From the IMG/VR virus record IMGVR_UViG_3300036832_000373, positions 1-35,975 of that record: a stretch of 35,975 nucleotides of DNA. The stretch is one strand, 5' to 3'. The stretch's first letter is position 1; each line of letters begins with the position of its first letter. The notes below the pieces were generated by a model. It was given only the letters and a program-made list of their open reading frames with translations, was not told where the DNA came from and did not search any database. The position numbers and the translations under genes are program-made. Source of the stretch: a virus. Shown piece by piece: positions 17,252-24,400 of the stretch.

Positions 17252-17473
17252 ATGGCTGACTTATTCGCATGGCTGGTGAAGGAAGAGGATGGGCGCGAGG
17301 GACCGGTGTGCGCGGTTCTTCCTGGCTTGGGCCTTGTAGCGGTGCCGCTGGTGTCGCTGGATCGAAGGCTGATGGAAGCCATAAAACCTGTCGCGCAGGC
17401 GCATGGGGATCGGAGCGGCAAGCCGGTGCGGTTCGTCCGATTTACGGAAGCCGAAACCCTGGATCGGGTCTAA
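17252..17473 (+). CDS. Small hypothetical protein
   Basis: A 73-residue protein starting at ATG 17252 with GAGG a few bases upstream. It reads like a compact alpha/beta protein: MADLFAWLVKEEDGREG, then a hydrophobic VCAVLPGLGLVAVPLV stretch and a charged C-terminus. It stands alone between the virion operon and the integrase region. A longer upstream reading is not supported. Function unknown. Confidence 0.5.
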   Translation: MADLFAWLVKEEDGREGPVCAVLPGLGLVAVPLVSLDRRLMEAIKPVAQAHGDRSGKPVRFVRFTEAETLDRV

Positions 17474-17520
17474 CCAACTGTTTCGCTACGGATCGCCCCC
17501 GCCCGGTTAAATTGGTGGAA

Positions 17521-17542
17521 TTGTGTGGCAAACGGGTCACAA
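17521..17542. other. Candidate integrase core (attP) site
   Basis: TTGTG (17521-17525) and CACAA (17538-17542) form a short inverted repeat with a 12-base spacer, about 200 bases before the integrase. Tyrosine integrase crossover sites have this form and attP usually lies beside int. The repeats are short, so this is only a candidate within the non-coding stretch 17474-17748. Confidence 0.25.
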
Positions 17543-17601
17543 AGACAAAAAAGCCTAGGGAAATCAACGTCCCGGTTCTCCTGCACAAGGATATTTTCGG
17601 G

Positions 17602-17666
17602 GTCTAGGCGGCTCTACGGCGGTCCAGAGAAGTCCAGCAAGCCGTTGAAAAACAAGATGCATATTG
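17602..17666 (+). repeat. Four 10-bp direct repeats plus TGCATATTG box before integrase
   Basis: Four contiguous 10-base units lie head to tail: GTCTAGGCGG, CTCTACGGCG, GTCCAGAGAA and GTCCAGCAAG (17602-17641). The box TGCATATTG follows at 17658-17666, then ACCCG. The same arrangement occurs at 24519-24570. The 10-bp phase puts each unit on the same face of the helix, as expected for cooperative protein binding. The units could be an operator or activator site for int, or integrase arm-type sites. Confidence 0.65.
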
Positions 17667-17748
17667 CACCCGACGGGTAAGCCGTTCTATTCCCTTCTGA
17701 ACGCGGTTCCGCCCGTCCTGGGGGGAAGTTTTGGGAGGAAGGTCGGCC

Positions 17749-19083
17749 ATGGCGATTGAGAAAAAAGAGTTCAGGGCGCTGATGGGCGACGCGCCGAAAA
17801 TCAGCCGCAAAAACGGCGCCCCGCAAGCGACCGGCAAGGTCCATGACGGCGACGGGCTCTATCTGATCGTGGGCGAGAAAACGCAACGGTCCTGGCTGTT
17901 CCGGTTCACGTTCAACGGCAAGTCGGAAGACATGAATCTCGGGTCGGCGCACAAGCTCGATCTGAGCGGCGCCCGTAAGGAACGCGAGCGGTGTGAGGGA
18001 CTGATCGCCCAAAACATCAATCCGAAAAGCGAGCGCCAGCGGAGCAAGGCGGCCAAGCTGACGCCCGATCCGAAGTTGAAACATACGCTCTACGCGGTGG
18101 CCAAGCTGGCGGTCGTCAAGCTCGGGCCGAAGGGTGACGAACGGAAACACGAAGATGGGCGCCGCTATTGGCTGAACCGGCTGAAGCCGGAAAATACGGC
18201 GGGCCTGGGCGACATGCGCCCGGCGGATATCACCCGTATGGATGTGGTCCGCTGCCTCCAGGCGGTGCGCGAGCGCACGCCGAAGGGCGAGCAAATGCGG
18301 AAGGTGGAACAGCAACTTCGCCTGCTGTTCGAATGGTGCGCGGCGTCGGGCTACATTTCGGAAAACGCGCCCAATCCGGCGGATTTCAGGGCCGAACGGT
18401 TTCGCATGTTGGTGCCTGACGTGGCGCCGTCCGTGCCTCGTCCGGCGGTGCCCTGGCGTAAGGTCGGCGCCGTGGTGGCCGATCTGCGGGCGGGCGGTTC
18501 GATGTCGGCGCTGTGCACGGAATGGCTGCTGCTGTCGGTCGTGCGGGCGAGCAACGCGCTGTCGGCAAATTGGTCGGAAATCGACCTAGAGCGGAAGCTG
18601 TGGACGATCCCGGCGCATAAGATGAAGGTCAAGAAAGTCGGACCGCATAAGGTCCCGCTGACGGCGCGTCATCTTGAAATCCTGCAACTCGTCATGCCGA
18701 AGGATGGCAAGCCGCAATCCGGCCTGATTTTCCCGTCGCGCATCAACGGCGAAGTTATGGACGATCAAGCGCTGATCTACATTTTGAAGGAGGCCTATCC
18801 CGAACCGGTCGAACAAAGTGACGGGACGTTCGCCCAAGTGGTTCCGCATGGCCTGCGGACCACGTTTCGGACCTGGGGCGGTCAGCAAAATGACCCGGTG
18901 ACAGAACTGCCGATCTATCCGGAAAGCGTGTTGGAAGAGTGCATGGCGCACATTGTCGGCAATGCCGCCCGTAATGCCTATGTCCACGAAAACAACCTTC
19001 AGGCTCGGCGGACGATTCTAGAGGCGTGGGCCGCCTACGTGAGCAACCCGAACCCGAACGTCGTCGCGTTCCGCGCGGCCTAA
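17749..19083 (+). CDS. int: Tyrosine integrase, P4 type
   Basis: A 444-residue site-specific recombinase that inserts the phage into the host chromosome and, with an excisionase, removes it. The N-terminal arm-binding domain (DUF4102 type) shows GDGLYLIVGEKTQRSWLFRF and LGSAHKLDLSGAR. The catalytic domain has Arg266 (SVVRASNALSANWSEIDL), a Lys-containing turn before PHKVPLT, His367 and Arg370 (PHGLRTTFRTW), His401 (MAHIVGNAAR) and the nucleophile Tyr411 in the ARNAYVHENN context. Length is normal and all key residues are present. ATG 17749 is preferred to an upstream TTG because GGGAGG lies at 17733-17738. It converges with the - strand gene after it, overlapping by 4 bases. Confidence 0.93.
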   Translation: MAIEKKEFRALMGDAPKISRKNGAPQATGKVHDGDGLYLIVGEKTQRSWLFRFTFNGKSEDMNLGSAHKLDLSGARKERERCEGLIAQNINPKSERQRSKAAKLTPDPKLKHTLYAVAKLAVVKLGPKGDERKHEDGRRYWLNRLKPENTAGLGDMRPADITRMDVVRCLQAVRERTPKGEQMRKVEQQLRLLFEWCAASGYISENAPNPADFRAERFRMLVPDVAPSVPRPAVPWRKVGAVVADLRAGGSMSALCTEWLLLSVVRASNALSANWSEIDLERKLWTIPAHKMKVKKVGPHKVPLTARHLEILQLVMPKDGKPQSGLIFPSRINGEVMDDQALIYILKEAYPEPVEQSDGTFAQVVPHGLRTTFRTWGGQQNDPVTELPIYPESVLEECMAHIVGNAARNAYVHENNLQARRTILEAWAAYVSNPNPNVVAFRAA

Positions 19084-19280
19084 CGCTTCGTCTTCCTTTG
19101 GGCCGCTCGTTCGCGGGCGGCCTGAAGGTCGGACTTCCACATGACCCGGCGCCCGGTCATCGTCAGGTGGGTTTCCAGGGCGCCGGACCGCGATAGCTGG
19201 AAGAATTTCGCCCGGCTCATTTTCAGCACCGCGCAGATTTCCTTGACGGGAATTTCCTCGTCGTCCCGATGGTCGGACAT
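19080..19280 (-). CDS. Small HTH protein, excisionase candidate
   Basis: A 66-residue DNA-binding protein: an HTH of the MerR/excisionase type (PVKEICAVLKMSRAKFFQL) followed by a wing-like beta segment (THLTMTGRRVMWKSDL) and a basic tail. The last 4 bases overlap the integrase gene on the other strand, a common place for a recombination directionality factor. It is last in the leftward regulatory operon. Excisionase role is inferred from fold type and location; a second similar gene lies at 21009-21218. Confidence 0.6.
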   Translation of the reverse strand: MSDHRDDEEIPVKEICAVLKMSRAKFFQLSRSGALETHLTMTGRRVMWKSDLQAARERAAQRKTKR

Positions 19281-19894
19281 TAGTGCGAGTTCTTTTTCAA
19301 AAGCGGACGGATATCCTGCTGTAACTCGCGCAGGGAATCGGCGTGGATGTGCTTCGCCTCCAGCGCATAAATCGTATTCGGCAACCGTTGGTCTAGCTCG
19401 CGCGCAAGGCGCATGAACCGGGCGATAAGCTGGTGAACCTGTTCGGGCTCTGGGATGGGTTCTTCGTGAGCTTTGATCCCGGCCTCGATGCCGCCAAGGG
19501 CGACGGCGACGGCTTCACTAACGAGGCTGCTAAGGTCATCCTCCAGGGCTTCCACAAACTTGTGTTGCGAGTGAAGCCGTTCCACGAGCCGGGCGACCTG
19601 GGCGCCGCTCAAGGTGGCGAAAATGAACAGGAACGGAATCCACGCCAGCGCGGCATAGAACGCGAACCCTGGCCGGTCACGGGTGGCGAGCAACCATCCG
19701 AAAAGGGCCGGGGCGATCAGGAAGACGAAAACAGCGTTGTAGACGGGGGCGATCCGCGCAAGCCAACGCTCGGGGATGGCCAATAGCAGGCGGGCGAGCC
19801 AAGTCGGGGCGCCGACGCGCCGATTGAAACTCAGATGAATGGTGATGTGGAATTGAGGCGCGGGCGGCGGCCCTAGTGGGTTTGTGTCGTCCAT
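19280..19894 (-). CDS. Membrane protein with cytoplasmic coiled-coil region
   Basis: A 204-residue protein with two hydrophobic helices close together (~52-70, VFVFLIAPALFGWLL; ~77-95, FYAALAWIPFLFIFATL) joined by a short RDRPG turn. A ~105-residue, mostly helical, charged C-terminus follows (ARLVERLHSQHKFVEALEDD). It has no signal peptide. It sits among lysogeny genes and starts one base from the excisionase candidate. Superinfection exclusion is possible for a prophage-expressed membrane protein, but no motif shows it. Confidence 0.5.
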   Translation of the reverse strand: MDDTNPLGPPPAPQFHITIHLSFNRRVGAPTWLARLLLAIPERWLARIAPVYNAVFVFLIAPALFGWLLATRDRPGFAFYAALAWIPFLFIFATLSGAQVARLVERLHSQHKFVEALEDDLSSLVSEAVAVALGGIEAGIKAHEEPIPEPEQVHQLIARFMRLARELDQRLPNTIYALEAKHIHADSLRELQQDIRPLLKKNSH

Positions 19895-19919
19895 CCCGCG
19901 CCTCTTCCCCTCGCCGGTC

Positions 19920-21005
19920 CTATGCCGTGCGCGCGTTCCAACCCTTTTTGCAGGGCGGGAACACGGCGCCGCGCGCTTTAGCCTCTTGCAAAGTGTCCTT
20001 CACGAATATCGGGGATTCCCCTGAGTTGGTGACGATTTGCGTCGGGTTGACTCCGGCCATGCGCTGTCGGGCGACGCTCTCTTTCACGTCTAGGTAAGCC
20101 TGGGGCGTGAGGTTACGGCGCTCGGCGGCTCGGCGGACCATGGCTTTGCTGGCGCCGGACAGGGCGTCAAAAGCGGCGAATACGGGCGTTAGCTGATGAA
20201 TGGTAGCGGAAGGCCGGTCGGGCGCCGGATCGGCCTGTACGGGCTTCTCTGGGGCACTGGCGGCCTGTTCAGCCTGGAAGCTCATGACACGCTCGGCATA
20301 GGGGACCTTCAACCCGGCGGCTCTGGCGTTGCTAAGCCAAAGGCTGATGGTCTTCTGATCGGTCTTTGTCGCCTTCTCCATTTCGTCGTAGCTGGCGCCC
20401 TTCTGGGCCATGTCCACGGCGAGTAACTTGCGGTCTAGGTACTGCTGCGGGCTGATCCCGCGAGCGGCGGCGGCAGCCTCAACGCGGCTGATCCCCTGGC
20501 CGCGCATGGTGTCCAGGGAGGTATGCCATTCTTTCCGCTCCATGGGCTGGCCGGTGTAGGAACCGCGCAGGCTGGGAAAGGTGATCCCAGCCTTTTTTGC
20601 CTCTGAAAGCATCCGGTCCACGTGAGAGCGGGGGATATGAAGGTCGGCCGCGATCTTCTGGGCGTGCTGACCCTTTTTCCGGCGCCGGATAACTTCGGCC
20701 TCGGGACTGTTTTCGACGGCTGATTTTGTCCCGCCTGGTGGCTTGCCTTGTTTGGCGGGTGACTCAAGCTGAGTCACGGGCGGCGCCCCGGCGGCGGTCA
20801 ATAGGGGGTCCGGCATGGCATACTCGGCCGGGGCGTTGCTGTACTGATCGGCGAGGGTCTTTGCGAGGTGGATCACGCTGGCGCGCATCGGACCCGGTGG
20901 GATGCGGCCGAAGGCGTCCAGTAGGTCGTTGAGGCCCGGCATGACGATGAATCGGGCGAAGGTGATCGGGTCGATTGCGTCGGTGGGCGGGGTCGGCTTG
21001 GTCAA
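19920..21005 (-). CDS. DNA-binding protein with three tandem HTH-like modules
   Basis: A 361-residue protein in which I see three related ~50-residue modules: ~101-146, ~184-238 and ~299-353. Each has a helix ending in a Gly turn (RRKKGQHAQKI, DMAQKGASYDEM, RQRMAGVNPTQI), a recognition-type helix and an end of the form LxxAKxxGxxFP (SEAKKAGITFP, SNARAAGLKVP, QEAKARGAVFP). Modules two and three are each preceded by AA-x(2)-RG/RN-x-S/T-PQ-x-YLD. Ala/Pro-rich linkers join them. It may bind repeated or extended sites as a regulator of lysogeny. The start is TTG 21005, with GGAG 8 bases upstream; an internal ATG at residue 22 is an alternative. No named family is recognised. Confidence 0.6.
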   Translation of the reverse strand: MTKPTPPTDAIDPITFARFIVMPGLNDLLDAFGRIPPGPMRASVIHLAKTLADQYSNAPAEYAMPDPLLTAAGAPPVTQLESPAKQGKPPGGTKSAVENSPEAEVIRRRKKGQHAQKIAADLHIPRSHVDRMLSEAKKAGITFPSLRGSYTGQPMERKEWHTSLDTMRGQGISRVEAAAAARGISPQQYLDRKLLAVDMAQKGASYDEMEKATKTDQKTISLWLSNARAAGLKVPYAERVMSFQAEQAASAPEKPVQADPAPDRPSATIHQLTPVFAAFDALSGASKAMVRRAAERRNLTPQAYLDVKESVARQRMAGVNPTQIVTNSGESPIFVKDTLQEAKARGAVFPPCKKGWNARTA

Positions 21006-21008
21006 GGG

Positions 21009-21218
21009 TTAGGCTCCGTGTGGTCGATGGGCTTTCGGGTATCTCGCGCGCCACGCTTCTAGGTCTTTGACGAAGTACCGGGTTTTGCGCGGGCTGGGCT
21101 GGTAATAGACCGGCCCCCGGCCAAGGCGCCGGAGGCGGAACAGGGACGCCGGGCTTATATCGAGATAAGCGGCGGCTTCCCTGGTCGATAGCGAACGGTC
21201 GTTGGCGAGACTAGGCAC
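21009..21218 (-). CDS. AlpA/excisionase-like HTH protein
   Basis: A 69-residue protein with an HTH of the HTH_17/AlpA type: LSTREAAAYLDISPASLFRL, then RRLGRGPVYYQPSPRKTRYF and VKDLEAWRA. Such proteins serve as excisionases or as small transcription factors. GTG start 21218 lies 3 bases after the upstream gene's stop. Two candidate excisionases in one operon means their roles cannot be told apart by sequence. Confidence 0.7.
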   Translation of the reverse strand: MPSLANDRSLSTREAAAYLDISPASLFRLRRLGRGPVYYQPSPRKTRYFVKDLEAWRARYPKAHRPHGA

Positions 21219-21221
21219 GGC

Positions 21222-21485
21222 TTACAGCCAAGTTTCGAGGATGACCGGATCATCGGACGGATGCCGGGCAAGCCTCACAAGGCCGAGAGATTCAAGGGTT
21301 CGCCGTAAGCGATCTAGGTCGGGGTCGGCCATGAATATCGGCGCAATTTCGTGATCTGGTAGGCTAAAGCATAGCCGGGCCACGTAATCGTTCGGAAAGT
21401 CGGTCGGATGATCGGTCACGGTGAACATGGGCAAGCGGTGATGCTTGACCGTGAGAATTTCGCGAAGGTCATCGAGACTAGCCAC
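21222..21485 (-). CDS. Small hypothetical protein in regulatory operon
   Basis: An 87-residue protein with a GTG start overlapping the stop of the repressor candidate by 8 bases. It looks like a mixed alpha/beta fold (RLPMFTVTDHPTDFPNDYVA) with a C-terminal helix and strand. Two His in VKHHRLP could be structural. There is no DNA-binding motif. Co-expression with the HTH genes is implied by spacing. Function unknown. Confidence 0.45.
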   Translation of the reverse strand: MASLDDLREILTVKHHRLPMFTVTDHPTDFPNDYVARLCFSLPDHEIAPIFMADPDLDRLRRTLESLGLVRLARHPSDDPVILETWL

Positions 21486-21915
21486 GGCGAATCCAAGGCC
21501 GTTCCCAACCGATGACCGCCATGACCGTGTTCATGGTGATGTTCTGGGGGCGACGGGTCTCGCCATAATACCAATTCAGGAGGGTATAGCGGCTGACCTT
21601 GTGGCCGGTCTTTTCGGTCTCGGCCTCGATCTGCTCCAGAGTCATCCCGCTCTCTTCGATGGCGAATTTCACCATGTCCAATTCGGGGTCCTTATCCACG
21701 AAGGAATAAGCAAGCCAACTTTGCGCGGGGATGAAATTCGCATGACTGTGCGGAAGAGGCTTGGCCCATTTCGCGTTGCTGCGGTGCGCGGCGAGTTGCG
21801 GGTTCGTGGTCGTCGTCGGCATGGCGCCGCCTTTCTTCGCGGCGGTCTGAGCGTCGCGCTGTTCTACCTTGGCGAGGAAAGCGCTGTGGTCCGTAATCCG
21901 GGCCTGACCTTGCAT
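21478..21915 (-). CDS. XRE-type HTH protein, repressor candidate
   Basis: A 145-residue protein with a disordered first ~60 residues and a C-terminal HTH resembling Cro/CI-type proteins: SGMTLEQIEAETEKTGHKVS as the first helices, RYTLLNWYYGETRRPQNITM as the recognition helix and turn, then NTVMAVIGWERPW. ATG 21915 has AAAGGAA at proper spacing. No protease-type C-terminal domain (LexA/CI S24) is present, so, if it is the lysogeny repressor, it is not cleaved in the usual SOS way. It faces leftward, opposite the Cro-like gene at 24650. Confidence 0.6.
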   Translation of the reverse strand: MQGQARITDHSAFLAKVEQRDAQTAAKKGGAMPTTTTNPQLAAHRSNAKWAKPLPHSHANFIPAQSWLAYSFVDKDPELDMVKFAIEESGMTLEQIEAETEKTGHKVSRYTLLNWYYGETRRPQNITMNTVMAVIGWERPWIRRG

Positions 21916-21943
21916 CTAGAGAGTTCCTTTCAGTGGGTGGGGG

Positions 21944-22579
21944 TTAAGCGGCCGGAAGCAACTGAAGCGCTTCGGCATGACACTTGTGGAAATGGGCGAG
22001 GGCTTCGGGACTTTCGGATTCCGCCATGTCGCGGAGGATCGGAAGGCCGGAGTCGATGCTCTCTAAAACTTCGTCGCGGCTGGCTAGGCGCCCGTGGGCG
22101 AACCACAACGTCCGGTGCGGCGCTCCGATCTTGAAGAGGGCGCCATTGTCCACTTTGAAAAGTTCATAGCGGAGCGTCCACCAAACGAGGGTGACGCCGG
22201 GATTGCGCTCGATCATTTCCCCTGGCGGCGGCGCATATTGGCCGGGCGTAACCGGCGCCCGCTTGGCGAGGGGTCGGGTGAGGAAGGGGCAAGCCCTGGC
22301 CGCATACTCGGCGCAAAGCGGATGCGATGGCGGCTCTGCGCTAATCCGGTTCACGGCGCACATAGGGCCGATGACGAAAGCTTTGATCCGGCCGAGTTTG
22401 CCGCCGCATATCCAACACCGCCCATGGCGAACGGCGTCGCGGACCTTGTTGTGCCCCATAACCGGAAAGTGCGGTGTCCCGGCTTCGTCTATGTGGACGA
22501 ACCACGGGATCGGGAACCCGCGCACGTCGCACGGAAGCGCCTGAATACCGGGCGGGGCGATTGGCAAATCTGGGCGCAC
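21944..22579 (-). CDS. Cys-containing phage/plasmid protein of unknown function
   Basis: A 211-residue protein from GTG 22579 with AAGGGGA upstream. A CWICGGKLG motif followed by FVIGPMCAVNR and EPPSHPLCAEYAARACPFLT gives five or more Cys plus a His that may form a zinc site. The second half is helical. I recognise the CWICG...GPMCAVNR pattern from uncharacterised proteins in phages and actinobacterial or alphaproteobacterial genomes but know no function. It lies between the methyltransferase and the repressor candidate. Confidence 0.55.
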   Translation of the reverse strand: MRPDLPIAPPGIQALPCDVRGFPIPWFVHIDEAGTPHFPVMGHNKVRDAVRHGRCWICGGKLGRIKAFVIGPMCAVNRISAEPPSHPLCAEYAARACPFLTRPLAKRAPVTPGQYAPPPGEMIERNPGVTLVWWTLRYELFKVDNGALFKIGAPHRTLWFAHGRLASRDEVLESIDSGLPILRDMAESESPEALAHFHKCHAEALQLLPAA

Positions 22580-22614
22580 CTAGTTCCCCTTAGGTAAGCT
22601 CAACCGTGAATAAA

Positions 22615-23772
22615 CTACAGGGTGAGCGGGTTGTTGTCATCCGCGATAGTGCAAGCCGTAGCTGTGCGGTTGGAATCCATCATCCGAACAAGTCGAGTTG
22701 CGCCGGAAGAGGTTCTAGCAAGCTCTGCTGCAAGAGCGCGGAACGCATAAGCCGCCGCCAGCGGGACAACACCGCCGCCGAGTAGACGCAACCGGTCCAA
22801 GCGTGCGGTTCTGGCGTGGCGCGTCCAATCGCTAGAGCGCTCCAACCGGGTGGCCAATTCATAAGACTTTCCACAAATAACGGGTTCAAGGTGAGGCCAA
22901 ACCGCGAGAACGGCGAACCATCCGTCAAGGTCGTCGGGTCCTGGCGGGAATGCAATAAAAGCGCCTGTCCACGCATCAGTAGCTCGCCGCTCCGTTCCTT
23001 GCTCCGGTTCGCTCGGCCGCCCTCGGTGTCCGCCACGGTCGGAGTCGACCATTTCGCCGCTTGACCCGGAAGACTCGTGTTCCCCCGGCCGAAGGCCTGG
23101 GCCGCCGATCCCTTCTCGCCATTGCTGCTCAACGGCGTGGCCCATCGCCCGGCCGCCTCCGATAGTGGGCGGGCATTGCGGCTGTGCATGTCCGGCGAGG
23201 CGTAGACGCTGCGGTGATCCCGTTCGGTCGGGGTCGGCCAAAGCGTCGTTTGTGGCGAGAAGAAAAAGCCGCTCGCGCTCATGCGATCCGCCAACCTCTG
23301 CCGCCGTGAATAATCCGCCCGCAACCTGATAACCCATGCGGCGTAATTCTCGGTGAATCCGGTAGGCGCCGCCCGTGTGTAGCATTCCGCCGACGTTTTC
23401 GATGAACACGCTCCAGGGCTGGGCCTGGGCGATGATCCGGCGGGTATCAGGCCATAGGTCGCGAGGATCGGCGCGGCCTCGGGCGGCTCCGGCCTCGCTG
23501 TGCGGCTGGCACGGGATGCCGCCAAATAGGAGGTCCACGCATCCGCGAAATCTTCGCCCTCTGAGGGTGCGGGTATCCGACCATATAGGCGCCGGAGCCA
23601 GATAACCCGCTTCAATCGCTTGTACCAAAGTCGCGGTCGCGAACGCTTCCCTCTCCACGTACAGGACCGGACGAACCGCCGGAATTGCGAGTTCAAGGGC
23701 CAAGTCGAGCGCGCCCGATCCGGTGCAAAGGCTAATGGCGGTGAGGTCGTCGGCCGGGGAATGTAAATCCAC
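22615..23772 (-). CDS. DNA (cytosine-5) methyltransferase
   Basis: A 385-residue C5-cytosine methyltransferase that transfers a methyl group from S-adenosylmethionine to cytosine in a DNA site. Motifs in order: I (AISLCTGSGALDLALEL, ~12-28), IV with catalytic Cys88 (GGIPCQPHSEAG), VI (FIENVGGML, ~123-131), VIII (GGSHERERLFLLA, ~161-173), a variable target-recognition region, and X (LLGGGVVPLAAAYAFRALA). GTG 23772 with AAGGAG 8 bases before it is chosen over a TTG 33 bases upstream. No restriction endonuclease lies beside it, so it is probably a solitary enzyme protecting phage DNA or affecting gene control. The target site is not readable. Confidence 0.92.
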   Translation of the reverse strand: MDLHSPADDLTAISLCTGSGALDLALELAIPAVRPVLYVEREAFATATLVQAIEAGYLAPAPIWSDTRTLRGRRFRGCVDLLFGGIPCQPHSEAGAARGRADPRDLWPDTRRIIAQAQPWSVFIENVGGMLHTGGAYRIHRELRRMGYQVAGGLFTAAEVGGSHERERLFLLATNDALADPDRTGSPQRLRLAGHAQPQCPPTIGGGRAMGHAVEQQWREGIGGPGLRPGEHESSGSSGEMVDSDRGGHRGRPSEPEQGTERRATDAWTGAFIAFPPGPDDLDGWFAVLAVWPHLEPVICGKSYELATRLERSSDWTRHARTARLDRLRLLGGGVVPLAAAYAFRALAAELARTSSGATRLVRMMDSNRTATACTIADDNNPLTL

Positions 23773-23789
23773 AAGGCGGACTCCTTCGG

Positions 23790-24071
23790 CTAGACGTGGC
23801 CCCAACGGGCGCGGGCCGCCTGTCGGGCAATCTCTCGGCGGCGCTCGGGCGTAAGGTTTTCGGCGCGTTTATGGCCGCCCGCCTGGCGGCCGGGGATTTT
23901 CGGTTTCCGGGGCGCGCAGATAACGCACATGACGCCGTGTATTTCGTACTCCGTGCCGGGGTGCTTCCTGGCGCGGGCTTCGGCGATGTGGGCGGCAAGG
24001 TGGAAGCTGCTCCACTCGCCGGGAATCCATCGGCCGCCGGTCTTCCAGATTTTGAAATAGAGCGGCGTCAT
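23790..24071 (-). CDS. Small Cys-Arg-rich protein, paralogue A
   Basis: A 93-residue protein; ATG 24071 overlaps the preceding gene's stop as ATGA and has AGGA upstream. Order: aromatic N-terminus (YFKIWKTGGRWIPGEWSSF), AHIAEARARKHPGTEYEIH, a CVIC pair (VMCVICAPRKPKIPGRQAG) and a basic helical tail (ERRREIARQAARARWGHV). It shares layout with the neighbouring gene 24068-24400, so the two are probably duplicated. The Cys pair could hold a metal; no family known. Confidence 0.5.
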   Translation of the reverse strand: MTPLYFKIWKTGGRWIPGEWSSFHLAAHIAEARARKHPGTEYEIHGVMCVICAPRKPKIPGRQAGGHKRAENLTPERRREIARQAARARWGHV

Positions 24072-24400
24072 GATCCTGACCAATGAACGGCGGCGCCGGT
24101 CCGGCACGCCTCACAGTAGCGCTCGGCGGTATCCCATCGCCCGTCTGGTTGCTTCCATCGCGCTTCCGCCGCGACGCGCGAGGCACGGCGCCGCCGTTGG
24201 ACGTGGGTGTTGACGAGGGCCGTTTCGGCGGCGAGGTCGGGCGGATAAGGCGGGCGTTTTTCGCTGGCGCAAATGACATATTCCATGCCGCGATTGCGCT
24301 GGGCGAGGCGGGCGATAGCTAGTCCGGCCGGACCGGCGCCATAGTGGACATTCACGGGCGGGCTCCCCTTCCGGTAAACCCAAAAAAGTTGCTGGGGCAT
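24068..24400 (-). CDS. Small Cys-Arg-rich protein, paralogue B
   Basis: A 110-residue protein starting at ATG 24400 (an upstream extension lacks support). It shares layout with 23790-24071: aromatic start (LFWVYRKGSPP), helix with AIARLAQRNRGMEYVICASE, a Pro-rich turn, then a basic helix (RRRRASRVAAEARWKQP). A second Cys pair (RYCEAC) follows near the C-terminus. First gene of the leftward operon, so probably expressed from a promoter in 24401-24649. Function unknown. Confidence 0.5.
   Translation of the reverse strand: MPQQLFWVYRKGSPPVNVHYGAGPAGLAIARLAQRNRGMEYVICASEKRPPYPPDLAAETALVNTHVQRRRRASRVAAEARWKQPDGRWDTAERYCEACRTGAAVHWSGS

Noticed and set aside
22680-23774. 364-residue frame on - overlapping the methyltransferase
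   Set aside because: Frame-shifted shadow of the methyltransferase, which has all the catalytic motifs in its own frame.
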